64,000 nt of DNA from Flavobacteriaceae bacterium (GCA_018401115.1 JAGYKX010000005.1:744001-808000); one strand, 5' to 3'; shown: positions 38,457 to 48,535, counted from the first letter of the stretch. The notes: generated by a model not told the origin, from the letters alone. Translations and numbers: made by a program.

Positions 38457-39107
38457 ATGACAAAGACTATTGAAAGACAAATTGAACCTAAAACAAGTTT
38501 GGCTATTGGTTTGGTTTGGCTATTCAACATTACGGCAATCATTGGTATTGGATTAGGACACCAAGAATGGTTTATTGAGAAAACATATGTGAATATGCTG
38601 CTTTACACTGTTTTTTTATTCGCACTATTCCCTATAAACACCTCTCGAAATATATTCCTTTTCACCTTGGCGTTTCTAATTGGCATGTCTAGTGAATGGA
38701 TTGGTGTACATACCTCTTGGCTTTTTGGCAGTTACTTCTACGGTGAAAATTTAGGGGTTAAGTTAGGTGGCGTACCGCTACTTATTGGTGTAAACTGGGC
38801 TGTGCTTAGTCTAATATCGGCAGATCTCGTACATAAATTAAATACCTCTAAATACACTAAAGCACTATTTGCTGCAAGTCTCATGGTGGGCTTAGACCTA
38901 TTTATGGAATACTCAGCAGCTTCACTAGACTTTTGGTACTTTGAGGGTGGGCTAGCGCCTTTAAAAAACTACTTGAGCTGGTTTGCAGTGGCATTTGTGA
39001 TTCAGCTGATTATAAACGACAGCTATTCTCATGGAAATAGAAAGTATTCGCTACATCTAATCCTAAGTCAATACGCTTTTTTCGCGGCTTATTTATTGCT
39101 TCAGTAA
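38457..39107 (+). CDS. cruF: Carotenoid 1,2-hydratase CruF
   Basis: The 216-residue integral membrane protein has about six or seven helices and the hallmark of the carotenoid-synthesis (DUF422) family, FGSYFYGENLGVKLGGVPLLIGVNW-like sequence near residues 90-114, followed by FMEYSAASLDFW. CruF hydrates the psi-end of gamma-carotene-type intermediates at C1,2. With CrtD and CrtZ it would yield 3-hydroxylated monocyclic carotenoids such as saproxanthin or myxol. Its last codons overlap the convergent thioredoxin-like gene by 15 nt. Confidence 0.87.
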   Translation: MTKTIERQIEPKTSLAIGLVWLFNITAIIGIGLGHQEWFIEKTYVNMLLYTVFLFALFPINTSRNIFLFTLAFLIGMSSEWIGVHTSWLFGSYFYGENLGVKLGGVPLLIGVNWAVLSLISADLVHKLNTSKYTKALFAASLMVGLDLFMEYSAASLDFWYFEGGLAPLKNYLSWFAVAFVIQLIINDSYSHGNRKYSLHLILSQYAFFAAYLLLQ

Positions 39108-39647
39108 CGAGGACAATTCTGCTATAAAATCTGGTTTGTCCCAATCGCTAATTCGTGAGGTTTCTAACACTATTTTACCTTTTGAACTAATGACATAAGT
39201 TGTGCCTAAATCCATACTTTTAAAAGGGCTTTTATCTTCCACTACCCTATAAGTAATAGGAAATGTAAAGTCTTGTTTTTTAATGAACTGCCTTACGGGA
39301 TCGCGTTCCTCATCTGTAACAATAAGAAAGACAATATCATTGCCAAAACGCTTGTAAAGCCTTTCAATACTTTCTAGCGAGGCCTTTGAAGGCAAATGCC
39401 AAGAGGCCCAAAATGATACAAAAACAAGCTTTCCTTTAGACTGCTCTAAAGAAAAAAAGTTCCATTCCTTATCTTTCAACCTCCATTGATAGGTGGGGAG
39501 TTCGTATTGATCGTCAATGCTTAAAAAGCTTGGTGTTGGCGCGAGTAATTTAGTCAAGAGTAATTTACCTTGACTCCCCAGTGGTGAATACATGAGTAAC
39601 AACACTAGTCCAATAGCAATAAGTATTAGGACAGATTTTAACTTCAT
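39093..39647 (-). CDS. TlpA-like thioredoxin-fold protein lacking the catalytic cysteines
   Basis: The 184-residue protein has one N-terminal membrane anchor (residues 4-20) and a periplasmic thioredoxin fold of the TlpA/ResA type: GKLVFVSFWASW, then EERDPVRQFI, ITYRVVEDK and GTTYVISSKGKIV. At the active site the usual WCxPC reads WHLPS (H84, S87 replace the cysteines), and no other Cys occurs in the protein. It cannot act as a disulfide reductase. It may be a binding or scaffold protein. Confidence 0.82.
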   Translation of the reverse strand: MKLKSVLILIAIGLVLLLMYSPLGSQGKLLLTKLLAPTPSFLSIDDQYELPTYQWRLKDKEWNFFSLEQSKGKLVFVSFWASWHLPSKASLESIERLYKRFGNDIVFLIVTDEERDPVRQFIKKQDFTFPITYRVVEDKSPFKSMDLGTTYVISSKGKIVLETSRISDWDKPDFIAELSSLLKQ

Positions 39648-39658
39648 TGTATAAAATT

Positions 39659-39693
39659 AAAAAAACACTCCATACTAGATGGAGTGTTTTTTT
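39659..39693. terminator. Terminator between the thioredoxin-like gene and aconitase gene
   Basis: CACTCCAT (39666-39673) and ATGGAGTG (39679-39686) form an 8-bp stem extended by A/T pairs, with T-runs in both directions. It mainly ends the aconitase transcript on the minus strand. Confidence 0.85.
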
Positions 39694-39713
39694 ATTGATT
39701 GGACTACTTATAC

Positions 39714-41981
39714 CTAGGCAGCGTTCTCCTTTTTAATTACATTTAAAGCAGACCCTGATCTAAACCAAGCTATCTGTGAATCATTGTAAGTATGATTTAC
39801 TTGAATAGTGTGAGCATTTCCATCTGAATGTTTAATTTCAATAGTCAATGGTTGCCCAGCTTGAAATGAAGCAATATCTACAAAGTTAAAGGTGTCGTCT
39901 TCTTTGATTAAATCGTAATCAGACTCATTTGCAAAAGTTAAGGCTAACATCCCTTGCTTTTTAAGGTTTGTTTCGTGAATACGTGCAAACGATTTAACGA
40001 GCACTGCTGCAACACCAAGATGTCTTGGTTGCATTGCTGCATGTTCTCTTGAAGAACCTTCTCCATAATTATGGTCCCCTACTACAATGGTTTTAATACC
40101 AGCAGCTTTATAAGCCCTTTGTGCGTCTGGAACACCCATATATTCACCAGAAAGCTGATTTTTTACAAAATTAGTTTTCTGATTGAAGGCATTAACTGCT
40201 CCAATTAATGTATTGTTCGCAATATTATCTAAATGCCCCCTAAAGCGCAACCAAGGACCTGCCATAGAAATATGATCAGTAGTACATTTTCCCTGGGCTT
40301 TAATCAAAAGCTTCACCTCTGCTAAACTTTCGTTTTCAATGGGCTCAAATGATTCTAACAATTGTAACCTTTCTGAAGTAGGGCTTACTTTAACTGAAAC
40401 TCCAGAACTATCTTCATCGGGAGCGATAAACCCAGCATCTTCTACTGCAAAACCATTTACAGGCAATTCAATACCCAGTGGCATGTCTAATTTAACGGCT
40501 TCCCCATCTTCATTAATCAAGGTGTCATTCATTGGATCGAAATCTAACCTTCCTGAGATTGCTATAGCGGCAACCATTTCTGGAGAACCTACAAAGGCAT
40601 GGGTATTTGGATTACCGTCTGCACGCTTAGAAAAGTTTCTATTAAAAGAATGTACAATGGTATTTTTCTCATCGCCTTTAAGGTCACTTCTGTCCCATTG
40701 CCCAATACATGGACCACAAGCATTGGTAAAAATAGTAGCACCTACCTCTTCAAAAATCTGAAGTAGTCCATCTCTTTCTGCTGTGAATCTAATTTGTTCA
40801 GAACCTGGATTAATACCGAAATCTGACTTAGGTTTAATCTTCTTGTCAATAGCCTGTTTTGCTATAGAAGCCGCTCTTGTCAAATCTTCGTAGGAAGAGT
40901 TTGTACATGATCCTATTAATCCCCAATCTACTTTTAAAGGCCAGTCATTTGCCTTGGCCTTCTCTCCTAATTCTCCAACTGGAGTGGCAAGATCTGGTGT
41001 AAAAGGCCCATTTAAATGGGGTCTTAAAGTATTTAAGTCTATTTCAATGATCTGATCAAAGTATTTTTCTGGTTGTGCATACACTTCAGGATCTGCTGTA
41101 AGGTAATCCTTAACCTCGTTTGCAGCGTCTGCAACGTCATTTCTATCTGTAGCCCTTAAATAACGTTCCATTGAAGCGTCATATCCAAAGGTGGAGGTAG
41201 TAGCGCCAATTTCAGCACCCATATTACATATGGTGCCTTTACCGGTACAAGACAAGTTTGTTGCGCCTTCCCCAAAATATTCAACTATTGCGCCTGTTCC
41301 TCCTTTAACAGTGAGAATTCCAGCAACTTTAAGAATAACATCTTTAGCGGAAGTCCAACCAGAAATATTACCTGTTAACTTCACACCTATCAATTTAGGG
41401 AATTTTAGTTCCCATGCCATACCTGCCATTACATCTACTGCGTCTGCACCTCCTACTCCTATAGCTAACATTCCAAGACCACCTGCGTTTACAGTATGTG
41501 AGTCCGTACCAATCATCATTCCTCCTGGGAAAGCATAATTTTCTAAAACTACTTGGTGAATAATTCCCGCTCCTGGTTTCCAAAAACCTATACCATATTT
41601 GTTTGAAACAGATTCCAAGAAATTAAACACCTCTTCACTGGTACTATTAGCTACTTTTAAATCTGCCACTGCACCACTTTTAGCTTGAATGAGGTGGTCG
41701 CAATGAACTGTTGTGGGCACTGAAACTTTGGCCTTTCCGGCTTGCATAAATTGCAGCAAAGCCATTTGAGCGGTAGCATCTTGACATGCAATTCTATCTG
41801 GAGCAAAATCTACATAATCCTTACCTCTAGTAAATGCTTTATTTGGTGTGCCATCCCACAAATGGCTATATAATATCTTTTCAGACAAAGTTAAGGGTCT
41901 CCCCACTAATTCACGTGCTTGGTCTACACGCTCCGCCATTTGGGAATATACCCCTTTAATCATATCTATGTCAAATGCCAT
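39714..41981 (-). CDS. acn: Aconitate hydratase, mitochondrial type
   Basis: The 755-residue enzyme interconverts citrate and isocitrate in the TCA cycle. The three [4Fe-4S] cysteines are in [11 protein letters not shown] and [10 protein letters not shown], the substrate-binding arginines appear in [13 protein letters not shown], and the swivel domain has [15 protein letters not shown]. The length and the start ([16 protein letters not shown]) match the mitochondrial-like aconitases of Bacteroidota and not bacterial AcnB. Confidence 0.94.
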   Translation of the reverse strand: MAFDIDMIKGVYSQMAERVDQARELVGRPLTLSEKILYSHLWDGTPNKAFTRGKDYVDFAPDRIACQDATAQMALLQFMQAGKAKVSVPTTVHCDHLIQAKSGAVADLKVANSTSEEVFNFLESVSNKYGIGFWKPGAGIIHQVVLENYAFPGGMMIGTDSHTVNAGGLGMLAIGVGGADAVDVMAGMAWELKFPKLIGVKLTGNISGWTSAKDVILKVAGILTVKGGTGAIVEYFGEGATNLSCTGKGTICNMGAEIGATTSTFGYDASMERYLRATDRNDVADAANEVKDYLTADPEVYAQPEKYFDQIIEIDLNTLRPHLNGPFTPDLATPVGELGEKAKANDWPLKVDWGLIGSCTNSSYEDLTRAASIAKQAIDKKIKPKSDFGINPGSEQIRFTAERDGLLQIFEEVGATIFTNACGPCIGQWDRSDLKGDEKNTIVHSFNRNFSKRADGNPNTHAFVGSPEMVAAIAISGRLDFDPMNDTLINEDGEAVKLDMPLGIELPVNGFAVEDAGFIAPDEDSSGVSVKVSPTSERLQLLESFEPIENESLAEVKLLIKAQGKCTTDHISMAGPWLRFRGHLDNIANNTLIGAVNAFNQKTNFVKNQLSGEYMGVPDAQRAYKAAGIKTIVVGDHNYGEGSSREHAAMQPRHLGVAAVLVKSFARIHETNLKKQGMLALTFANESDYDLIKEDDTFNFVDIASFQAGQPLTIEIKHSDGNAHTIQVNHTYNDSQIAWFRSGSALNVIKKENAA

Positions 41982-42128
41982 TTGATTTTGGTATTTAAGT
42001 TAATGCTGGTAAAAATAGTAAAAAGTGAGGAGTTCAAGAGCAAGAAATCGTTTTCGAAAGGAGTTTATTCAACTTTTATTAAGAAACAGTCATGTTTTTA
42101 ATAAATTGACAACAAACACCCATGAAAA

Positions 42129-43607
42129 TTATTCTTTCACCCAGTTGTTTGCGAAATCACAGTCTCTATTAGACTTACTCACACTAATGTAAGTATCCTC
42201 AATATGGGTTGCACGCCAAGCATTAATTGCTTTTAATTGCTTTTCGGTCTTAGCGAGCTCTTGAATTTTCATATAATCTCTAGCAAAATCTGCCGTATGC
42301 TCATCATACTTATTAGAGATTTTTAATATTTTGTATTTGGTCTGTCCACCTCTTGGATCTGGTTCTTCTATGGGAGATGAAATTTCATTGTCATTTAAAT
42401 TACTCACTTGCTTGTAGAGACTAGGATCCATTTTAGTCAATTCAAATCTAGAGTCATAATTAGTTGGATTTCTGAGTACTCCACCGTCAAATTTAGTTTC
42501 TTTTTCGTCAGAAAAATTAAGTGCAGCTTCTGCAAAAGTAAAGGCTCCTTCCTCAATTTTCTTTTTGATATCATTTAATTCATCAATAGCCTCTTTTACA
42601 GCACTACTTGGCACTTCAGGGACCATTAAAATATGTCTTAAATCCAATTCCTGACCTCTGATTTTTTCAATGTAAATAATATGATAACCAAAGGGAGTTT
42701 CAAATGGTTCTGAAATCTCACCTTCCTGTAAAGAAAAAGCCACATCCTTAAATTCTTTAACAAAAGGAGTTTCTCTTGTCATGGCGTAAAAACCACCTTT
42801 AGATTTTGATCCAGGATCCTGTGAATATAAAATAGCCTTAACAGAAAAACTGGCATTATTGTCTTCCACATCTGCTTTTAATTCCTTGAGCTTGTCTATC
42901 ACTTTTTGCTTCTCTTCATCAGGCGCTTTAGGGATTTTTACAATTTGAGAAATCTCTAACTCAGCACCAAACACAGGGCGCTCTTCTTTAGGGATGTCGT
43001 TAAAAAACTGCCTTACTTCCTCTGGAGTAATTTCTATCTCCTCTACTACCTTAGTTTGCATTCTTTCAGAAAGCATTCTGAGTTTATTAATTTTATATAA
43101 TTCTTGTCTAAAACTCTCTTCATCTTCTTTTTTATACACTTTAAGCACGCGATCCAAAGAACCTGCCTGTGAAATCAACTGTTGCAACTGGCGTTCCCCA
43201 ATAGCGGCAATTTCGTCGTCTGAAATAAGCACACTATCTTGAACTGCTTGGTGTGCAAAAAGACGGTCTTCCATGAGTTTACCTAGGAGTTGGCAACGAT
43301 TTACATCTTGATCAGATACTCCTTGACTTTTTAAGTCTATCAGTGTTTTTTCAATATCAGACTCTAATATAACATAATCCCCTACTACAGCTGCAATACC
43401 GTCCAGCTTTATTCGTTTGAATGCCTGTTTAACTTCAGATTGAGTCAATGAATCCATTGACTGAGGCGGTTCTACCTGACTGTCTTGCACCGCTAAATTG
43501 TCCTGAGCCATTAAGGTCAATGAACACATAAATAATAGCGCTGCACTTATAAAACGAGTGTGTTTAATGGTAAATTTCAAGTTCTTTATTTTTAATAGCT
43601 TCATCAA
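42129..43607 (-). CDS. SurA-like periplasmic peptidyl-prolyl isomerase
   Basis: The 492-residue exported protein has a signal peptide (cleavage after LMAQ), a SurA-type N-terminal chaperone domain starting IAAVVGDYVILESDIEKTL, and two parvulin domains (about residues 205-310 and 315-430; the second contains LDLRHILM). SurA helps outer-membrane proteins fold. It overlaps the upstream lipoprotein gene by 44 nt. A TTG at 43580, giving MKFTIKHTRFISAALLF, is an alternative start with less overlap and a tidier signal peptide. Confidence 0.88.
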   Translation of the reverse strand: MMKLLKIKNLKFTIKHTRFISAALLFMCSLTLMAQDNLAVQDSQVEPPQSMDSLTQSEVKQAFKRIKLDGIAAVVGDYVILESDIEKTLIDLKSQGVSDQDVNRCQLLGKLMEDRLFAHQAVQDSVLISDDEIAAIGERQLQQLISQAGSLDRVLKVYKKEDEESFRQELYKINKLRMLSERMQTKVVEEIEITPEEVRQFFNDIPKEERPVFGAELEISQIVKIPKAPDEEKQKVIDKLKELKADVEDNNASFSVKAILYSQDPGSKSKGGFYAMTRETPFVKEFKDVAFSLQEGEISEPFETPFGYHIIYIEKIRGQELDLRHILMVPEVPSSAVKEAIDELNDIKKKIEEGAFTFAEAALNFSDEKETKFDGGVLRNPTNYDSRFELTKMDPSLYKQVSNLNDNEISSPIEEPDPRGGQTKYKILKISNKYDEHTADFARDYMKIQELAKTEKQLKAINAWRATHIEDTYISVSKSNRDCDFANNWVKE

Positions 43608-44436
43608 TTATATCTCTTTCTATTTGTCTCAGAAACTCCTGTTTCTTTCTGATTTTCAAAATTTGCTCCAAGGTGGGTTTCACATAACTTAAAGGGGCTA
43701 TGTCATTCACTTCTAAAACTTCTTGGACTTGTCCCAAATATACCCCTAATGAATCCCGTAATTCAAAAAATTGTGATTTTTTTAAATATATTTCTTCATT
43801 ATCTAGCGCCAATGGACCTATTTCCTTGACTATTCTTGTCAAAGGAACCCATATGGAGTCATTTAGATTCAATTTATTAAATTGAATGCTAATGGAATCT
43901 AAATACCGTATGTCAGATTCTTCAAAAGTTTTTAACTTTCTTGCAATCAAAGCAACATCACTGTAATTTCTTGGAAGGCTTACAAATCTCAGCCGAACTA
44001 ATTTTTCTTTGACTAAAAAATTTTGCTGCTCATTGGCATAAAAAGCAGCCAGCTCTTCAGAGCCAATCACTGTATCTGATCTAGAATTGACTAGTGCCTC
44101 TTTATAAGCCATTGTGTATAGGTCACTTTTGTAATTAGACACCAAGCGGTCAAAAGCTTCCATCTTTGCAACAGGCAAGTTAATTAGTGATTTCTGTATG
44201 AGCAACTCTTTAGCAGCCCATTGGTTAATATAATCATTGACTATTGCTACGGAATCTTGGGGACTAGCATTCTGATATAAATAGGATGGAATGTCTTCTA
44301 AAAGCAAGTATTGGTCAACAAGCTTTGCCACTGCGTTCTGATCAACATTTGGACGTAAAAATGACTCACAGGACTGTAAATAAAAAAGTAGGACTATTAG
44401 CCCAAAAGTTATATATGAATTTTTCCTGTTACCCAT
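43564..44436 (-). CDS. SurA-associated lipoprotein, chaperone-like
   Basis: The 290-residue lipoprotein has its lipobox Cys at residue 23 (LQSC). Its sequence is largely helical, with VDQYLLLEDIPSYL near the start, and lacks recognisable parvulin motifs. It precedes the SurA-like gene and overlaps it, an arrangement I recall from several Bacteroidota, where it is annotated as a hypothetical protein or peptidyl-prolyl isomerase-like. I infer a partner role in outer-membrane protein biogenesis. Confidence 0.7.
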   Translation of the reverse strand: MGNRKNSYITFGLIVLLFYLQSCESFLRPNVDQNAVAKLVDQYLLLEDIPSYLYQNASPQDSVAIVNDYINQWAAKELLIQKSLINLPVAKMEAFDRLVSNYKSDLYTMAYKEALVNSRSDTVIGSEELAAFYANEQQNFLVKEKLVRLRFVSLPRNYSDVALIARKLKTFEESDIRYLDSISIQFNKLNLNDSIWVPLTRIVKEIGPLALDNEEIYLKKSQFFELRDSLGVYLGQVQEVLEVNDIAPLSYVKPTLEQILKIRKKQEFLRQIERDIIDEAIKNKELEIYH

Positions 44437-44520
44437 CTTACAAAAATAAAAAATTAGCTGGTCTATGGCTTGTTTATAAGCCTAAAATTAGGTTAATTTA
44501 TGACTTAGACTGACACTAAA

Positions 44521-44757
44521 ATGGAAGAAAAAATAAAATTAATCTGGGACTTCAGAGGTCCTAACGCAGCGCCCACAGCCACACATCATACCATTCATTT
44601 AAAGGAATTTTGTGAAAAAGAAAATTATCTAGAAATAGACATTGGCACTTCCCTCATTTCTGAAATGCACAGCACAGCATTTGTGGTGGTTCCAAAAGAC
44701 CTCATGATTGTGTTCAGAGACGCACTAAGGCCTCACAGAGGATTAAAGATAGCCTAA
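44521..44757 (+). CDS. 78-residue conserved-looking hypothetical protein
   Basis: This small soluble protein begins MEEKIKLIWDFRGPNAAPTA and contains several His residues (ATHHTIHLKEFC) and one Cys. It has no signal peptide or membrane segment. It lies 9 nt upstream of a serine hydrolase gene in the same direction, so the two are probably co-transcribed. I do not recognise a named family and give no function. Confidence 0.7.
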   Translation: MEEKIKLIWDFRGPNAAPTATHHTIHLKEFCEKENYLEIDIGTSLISEMHSTAFVVVPKDLMIVFRDALRPHRGLKIA

Positions 44758-44766
44758 TAAAGACTT

Positions 44767-45966
44767 ATGAAACCAGTTTTAAAAACAACATATCAATCCT
44801 TAAAAGGGATTGTTTTAACTGCCACTGCAACGGTTCTTTTTAGCTGCGGCAGCCATCCTAAAAACTTTGAAAACGCGCTGGATTATGCGCTGTCCAGCCC
44901 CTCTAAAAAAATTAAGAGGGTCATGGATAATCTAGAGTCTCACGAGCTTCAAATTTTATTGACAACTGTAGAAAGAGATCCTATAGAAGGTCTGGTATTT
45001 CAGGAGCATTCATTCCAATTAGACTCCTTACATTATTTTTATCCTGCAAGCACTGTGAAATTTCCTGCAGCAGTACTATCACTAGAAAAACTCACTGAAT
45101 TAAATAGGTCTCACCTAGACCATTATCTGGTAGAAGGAGATACCACCATTTATAATTTTGCGGGTACGATAAATGAGATCTTCGCTGTTAGTGATAATGA
45201 AGCCAACAATAGGCTTTTTGAATTTATTGGAAGTGATTATATCAATAACAATCTAAAAAGCAAAGGTGTTCACTCACTTAGAATATTGCACAGACTCTCT
45301 ACGTCAGATGCTGCTAATCCTACTACCAAGTCAATAAACCTACTCTCCAATGGGATCAAAACTATCACCATTCATTCTAACACCAATAACATCCCAACAC
45401 CCTTAAAACTAAACCATCTCAAAAAAGGGATTGGCTTTATTCAGGATGGATTACCCATAGACATGCCTTTTGATTTTTCTAATAAAAATTATTTTTCACT
45501 CAGCGCCCAACACGAAATAATCAAAAGAGTCATTTTCCCTGGGGCCTTTAAAGAAACAGAACGCTTTAATATATCAGAAGAAAAACGGGATTTTTTACTG
45601 GAGTCTATGCACAAACTACCAAGAGAACAAGGCTATGATCCAAAAATCTATTATGATAGTTACGGTAAGTTTCTTTGGTATGGAGACACTAAGAAACAAT
45701 TACCCAAGCATATAAAAATCTACAATAAAGTAGGGTATGCCTACGGCACCCTCACAGATTGCGCTTATATAGAAGATAGTAGAAATAACTTGTCTTATTT
45801 TGTGAGCGCCACCATTTTAGTCAATCAGAACGGCATATTCAATGACAACAACTACGAGTATGACAGCGTAGGAATTCCATTTCTAGCGGAACTAGGAAGA
45901 CAAATTCATACATACGAAAAATACAGAAAAAAACATCCAAGCATCTCTATGACCAAAGGGCAGTAG
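44767..45966 (+). CDS. Beta-lactamase-fold serine hydrolase lipoprotein (class A-like)
   Basis: The 399-residue protein has a lipoprotein signal (FSC, C27). It keeps the class A-like motifs: SxxK as STVK (95-98), SDN (142-144), and KVG in the position of KTG near residue 320. The loop between is longer than in true class A beta-lactamases. Such proteins are grouped as beta-lactamase2/serine hydrolase family and may act on peptidoglycan-like or ester substrates. Beta-lactam resistance cannot be concluded. Confidence 0.82.
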   Translation: MKPVLKTTYQSLKGIVLTATATVLFSCGSHPKNFENALDYALSSPSKKIKRVMDNLESHELQILLTTVERDPIEGLVFQEHSFQLDSLHYFYPASTVKFPAAVLSLEKLTELNRSHLDHYLVEGDTTIYNFAGTINEIFAVSDNEANNRLFEFIGSDYINNNLKSKGVHSLRILHRLSTSDAANPTTKSINLLSNGIKTITIHSNTNNIPTPLKLNHLKKGIGFIQDGLPIDMPFDFSNKNYFSLSAQHEIIKRVIFPGAFKETERFNISEEKRDFLLESMHKLPREQGYDPKIYYDSYGKFLWYGDTKKQLPKHIKIYNKVGYAYGTLTDCAYIEDSRNNLSYFVSATILVNQNGIFNDNNYEYDSVGIPFLAELGRQIHTYEKYRKKHPSISMTKGQ

Positions 45967-45983
45967 ATCTTTTAAAAAGAGCT

Positions 45984-47315
45984 CTAAAAGCCTATTTTTT
46001 CCTGTGGCGCTACGTTCTCAGGAACGCCGTACAAGTCAAAATCTCCTGCTTCAGTAATTTCTACAGTAACAAACTCGCCTACTTTAAGGTAATACGCACT
46101 GGCGTCTATGAGTACTTCATTGTCTACATCCGGAGAATCTGCCTCTGTCCTACCCACAAAATAGTTTCCTTCTTTTCGATCAATAATACACTTAAAAGAA
46201 CGACCTACTTTTTCTTGATTTAGTTCCCATGAAATTTGGGATTGAATATCCATAATCTCCGAAGCCCTAGCTTCTTTAACTTCTTGGGGAACATTATCTT
46301 CCAAAGCATAGGCATGAGTGTCCTCTTCGTGGCTGTAGGTAAAACAACCCAAACGATCAAAACGACGCTCTATTACCCACTGCTTAAGGGTCTGAAAATC
46401 TTCTTCTGTTTCTCCAGGATATCCCACAATCAAGGTTGTTCTAATGGCCATTTCAGGAACTCTAGATCTAAACTCAGCAATGAGTGCATCTGTTTTAGCC
46501 TTAGTGGTTCCCCTTCTCATACTCTTGAGAATTGGATCTGAAATATGTTGTAATGGAATGTCTATATAATTACAAATCTTGGGCTCTTGTTTCATGAGGT
46601 CTAAGACCTCCAAAGGAAAACCTGTTGGAAAGGCGTAATGCAATCTAATCCAAGAAATGCCTTCTACCTTAACGAGTGCCTCTAATAACGCTGCCAAGGC
46701 GCGTTTCTTGTACAAATCCAATCCGTAATAGGTGAGGTCTTGTGCAATTAAAATAAGCTCTTTCACCCCTTTTGCGGCTAGTGATTCCGCTTGAGTGACT
46801 AGCTCCTCTATGGGGGTGCTCTTGTGCTTTCCTCGCATGAGTGGAATGGCACAAAAAGAACAAGGCCTATCACATCCCTCAGCTATTTTCACATAGGCAT
46901 AATTCTTTGGCGTCGTAGTAAGGCGCTCTCCAATAAGCTCATGTTTATAATCTGCCTCTAGAGCTTTTAATAAATTAGGCAGTTCTGTAGTCCCAAAATA
47001 AGCGTCTACATTTGGAATTTCTTTCTGTAAATCTGGCTTATACCGTTCACTCAAACAACCTGTAACAAAAACTTTATCTACTTCTCCAGCCTCTTTTTGG
47101 GCTACGTAAGACAATATGGTGTTCACACTCTCTTCTTTAGCATTAGCAATAAAACCACAGGTATTAATCACTACAATATTCCCTTCCTCTTCATGAGCAA
47201 CTTCCTTATTGTTGGCTTTTAACTGGCCCATTAATACTTCTGAGTCATATATGTTCTTGGAACAACCTAGAGTGACTACATTTATTTTATTGGTCTTAAG
47301 AGACTTTGTACGCAT
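45984..47315 (-). CDS. rimO: Ribosomal protein S12 methylthiotransferase RimO
   Basis: The 443-residue radical-SAM enzyme has the first-cluster cysteines C18, C53 and C87, the radical-SAM CxxxCxxC at C148, C152 and C155 (CDRPCSFCAIP), and a C-terminal TRAM domain. It adds a methylthio group to Asp-89 of S12. RimO is distinguished from MiaB by its N-terminal pattern (NVVTLGCSKNIYDSE) and by LMRGKHKS. It follows ftsY by 17 nt on the same strand. Confidence 0.94.
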   Translation of the reverse strand: MRTKSLKTNKINVVTLGCSKNIYDSEVLMGQLKANNKEVAHEEEGNIVVINTCGFIANAKEESVNTILSYVAQKEAGEVDKVFVTGCLSERYKPDLQKEIPNVDAYFGTTELPNLLKALEADYKHELIGERLTTTPKNYAYVKIAEGCDRPCSFCAIPLMRGKHKSTPIEELVTQAESLAAKGVKELILIAQDLTYYGLDLYKKRALAALLEALVKVEGISWIRLHYAFPTGFPLEVLDLMKQEPKICNYIDIPLQHISDPILKSMRRGTTKAKTDALIAEFRSRVPEMAIRTTLIVGYPGETEEDFQTLKQWVIERRFDRLGCFTYSHEEDTHAYALEDNVPQEVKEARASEIMDIQSQISWELNQEKVGRSFKCIIDRKEGNYFVGRTEADSPDVDNEVLIDASAYYLKVGEFVTVEITEAGDFDLYGVPENVAPQEKIGF

Positions 47316-47332
47316 AGGGCGGTTTAAAAAAT

Positions 47333-48292
47333 TTAGCTTCTGTTAAAAAAGGAATCTACAAATTCGTATTTGTTAAATACTTGTAGGTCTTGAATGGCTT
47401 CCCCCACGCCAATATATTTCACTGGAATTTGAAGCTGATCTGAAATACCAATCACTACGCCGCCTTTCGCGGTTCCATCTAATTTTGTAATGGCCAAAGA
47501 AGTCACCTCTGTAGCTTTAGTGAACTGCTGCGCTTGCTGAAAAGCATTTTGACCAGTAGATCCGTCTAAAACCAATAAAACTTCATGTGGGGCGCCAGGG
47601 ATAACTTTATCCATGACCCTTTTAACCTTAGCCAACTCATTCATTAGGTTTATCTTATTGTGCAGGCGTCCTGCTGTGTCAATAATTACAACATCGGCGT
47701 TTTGCGCCAACCCTGCACTTAAAGCGTCAAAAGCAACAGAGGCAGGGTCACTCCCCATCTGTTGTTTTACGATAGGCACCCCTACTCGATCTGCCCAAAC
47801 TACCAATTGATCAATAGCTGCTGCCCTAAAGGTATCTGCAGCGCCCAATACCACTTTTAATCCTTTTCCTTTAAATTGATGCGCCAACTTGCCAATAGTA
47901 GTTGTCTTTCCGGCGCCATTCACGCCCACCACCATAATAACATGAGGATGATCGCTTTTAGGAATACTAAAATCTGCAGCTTCTCCATGATCTGTTTCAG
48001 ATAACAAGCCGGCAATCTCTTCCTTTAGAATTTGATTGAGTTCGTCTAAACCCACATACTTGTCAGATTTTACCCTAGTCTCAATTCTATCTATAATTTT
48101 GAGTGTGGTGTCTACGCCTACGTCTGAACTGACCAAAACCTCTTCTAAATGATCGAGTGTTTCTACATCTACAGTGGTTTTTCCGACCACTACCTTTTCT
48201 AATTTATAGAGAAAAGAAGATTTGGTTTTTTCTAAACCTTTGTCTAAGGACTCTTTCTTATCTGAAGAGAAAATTTTTTTAAAAAAACTCAT
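47333..48292 (-). CDS. ftsY: Signal recognition particle receptor FtsY
   Basis: The 319-residue GTPase has a short NG-type architecture: an N domain (residues 20-100) and a G domain with the P-loop GVNGAGKT (123-130), the DTAGRLHN motif, and TKLDGTAKGG. It docks SRP-ribosome complexes to the Sec translocon. The acidic A domain of enterobacterial FtsY is missing, as usual in Bacteroidota. Confidence 0.95.
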   Translation of the reverse strand: MSFFKKIFSSDKKESLDKGLEKTKSSFLYKLEKVVVGKTTVDVETLDHLEEVLVSSDVGVDTTLKIIDRIETRVKSDKYVGLDELNQILKEEIAGLLSETDHGEAADFSIPKSDHPHVIMVVGVNGAGKTTTIGKLAHQFKGKGLKVVLGAADTFRAAAIDQLVVWADRVGVPIVKQQMGSDPASVAFDALSAGLAQNADVVIIDTAGRLHNKINLMNELAKVKRVMDKVIPGAPHEVLLVLDGSTGQNAFQQAQQFTKATEVTSLAITKLDGTAKGGVVIGISDQLQIPVKYIGVGEAIQDLQVFNKYEFVDSFFNRS

Positions 48293-48324
48293 TTGGTTTA
48301 TTCTAGTGGGTAAAGATATAAAAC

Positions 48325-48359
48325 AAAAAAGCTACTCTCTAATAGAAAGTAGCTTTTAG
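48325..48359 (-). terminator. Terminator after the rpmB-rpmG-DUF4295 genes
   Basis: AAAAGCTACT (48327-48336) pairs with AGTAGCTTTT (48348-48357), and on the minus strand a T-run follows. It lies between the DUF4295 gene and ftsY and separates the ribosomal protein genes from ftsY-rimO. Confidence 0.8.
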
Positions 48360-48376
48360 TATACGCTAAAGTGCGA

Positions 48377-48529
48377 TTATTTTTTAGACAACCATTCGTC
48401 TACTAATTCAGGAGCCATTACAGACTCTGCAAAAGTATAGGCACCGGTCTTTGGAGAACGAACCATTTTAATAGCTTTGGTTAATCTTTTCGAACTTGTC
48501 TGTAGGGATGCTACTGTCTTCTTTGCCAT
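48377..48529 (-). CDS. DUF4295 family protein (50 residues)
   Basis: A short frame read directly from the minus strand encodes a basic 50-residue protein starting MAKKTVASLQTSSKRLTKAI and ending in LVDEWLSKK. Length, sequence and its place after rpmG fit DUF4295, a small protein found throughout Bacteroidota next to L28 and L33. It is probably ribosome-associated, and no function is proved. The gene lies 6 nt after rpmG. Confidence 0.88.
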   Translation of the reverse strand: MAKKTVASLQTSSKRLTKAIKMVRSPKTGAYTFAESVMAPELVDEWLSKK

Positions 48530-48535
48530 GGCTTA

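Noticed and set aside
44767-45966. Beta-lactam resistance gene
   Set aside because: SxxK and SDN motifs are present, but the fold family includes many non-lactamase hydrolases and the third motif is KVG, so resistance is not supported.
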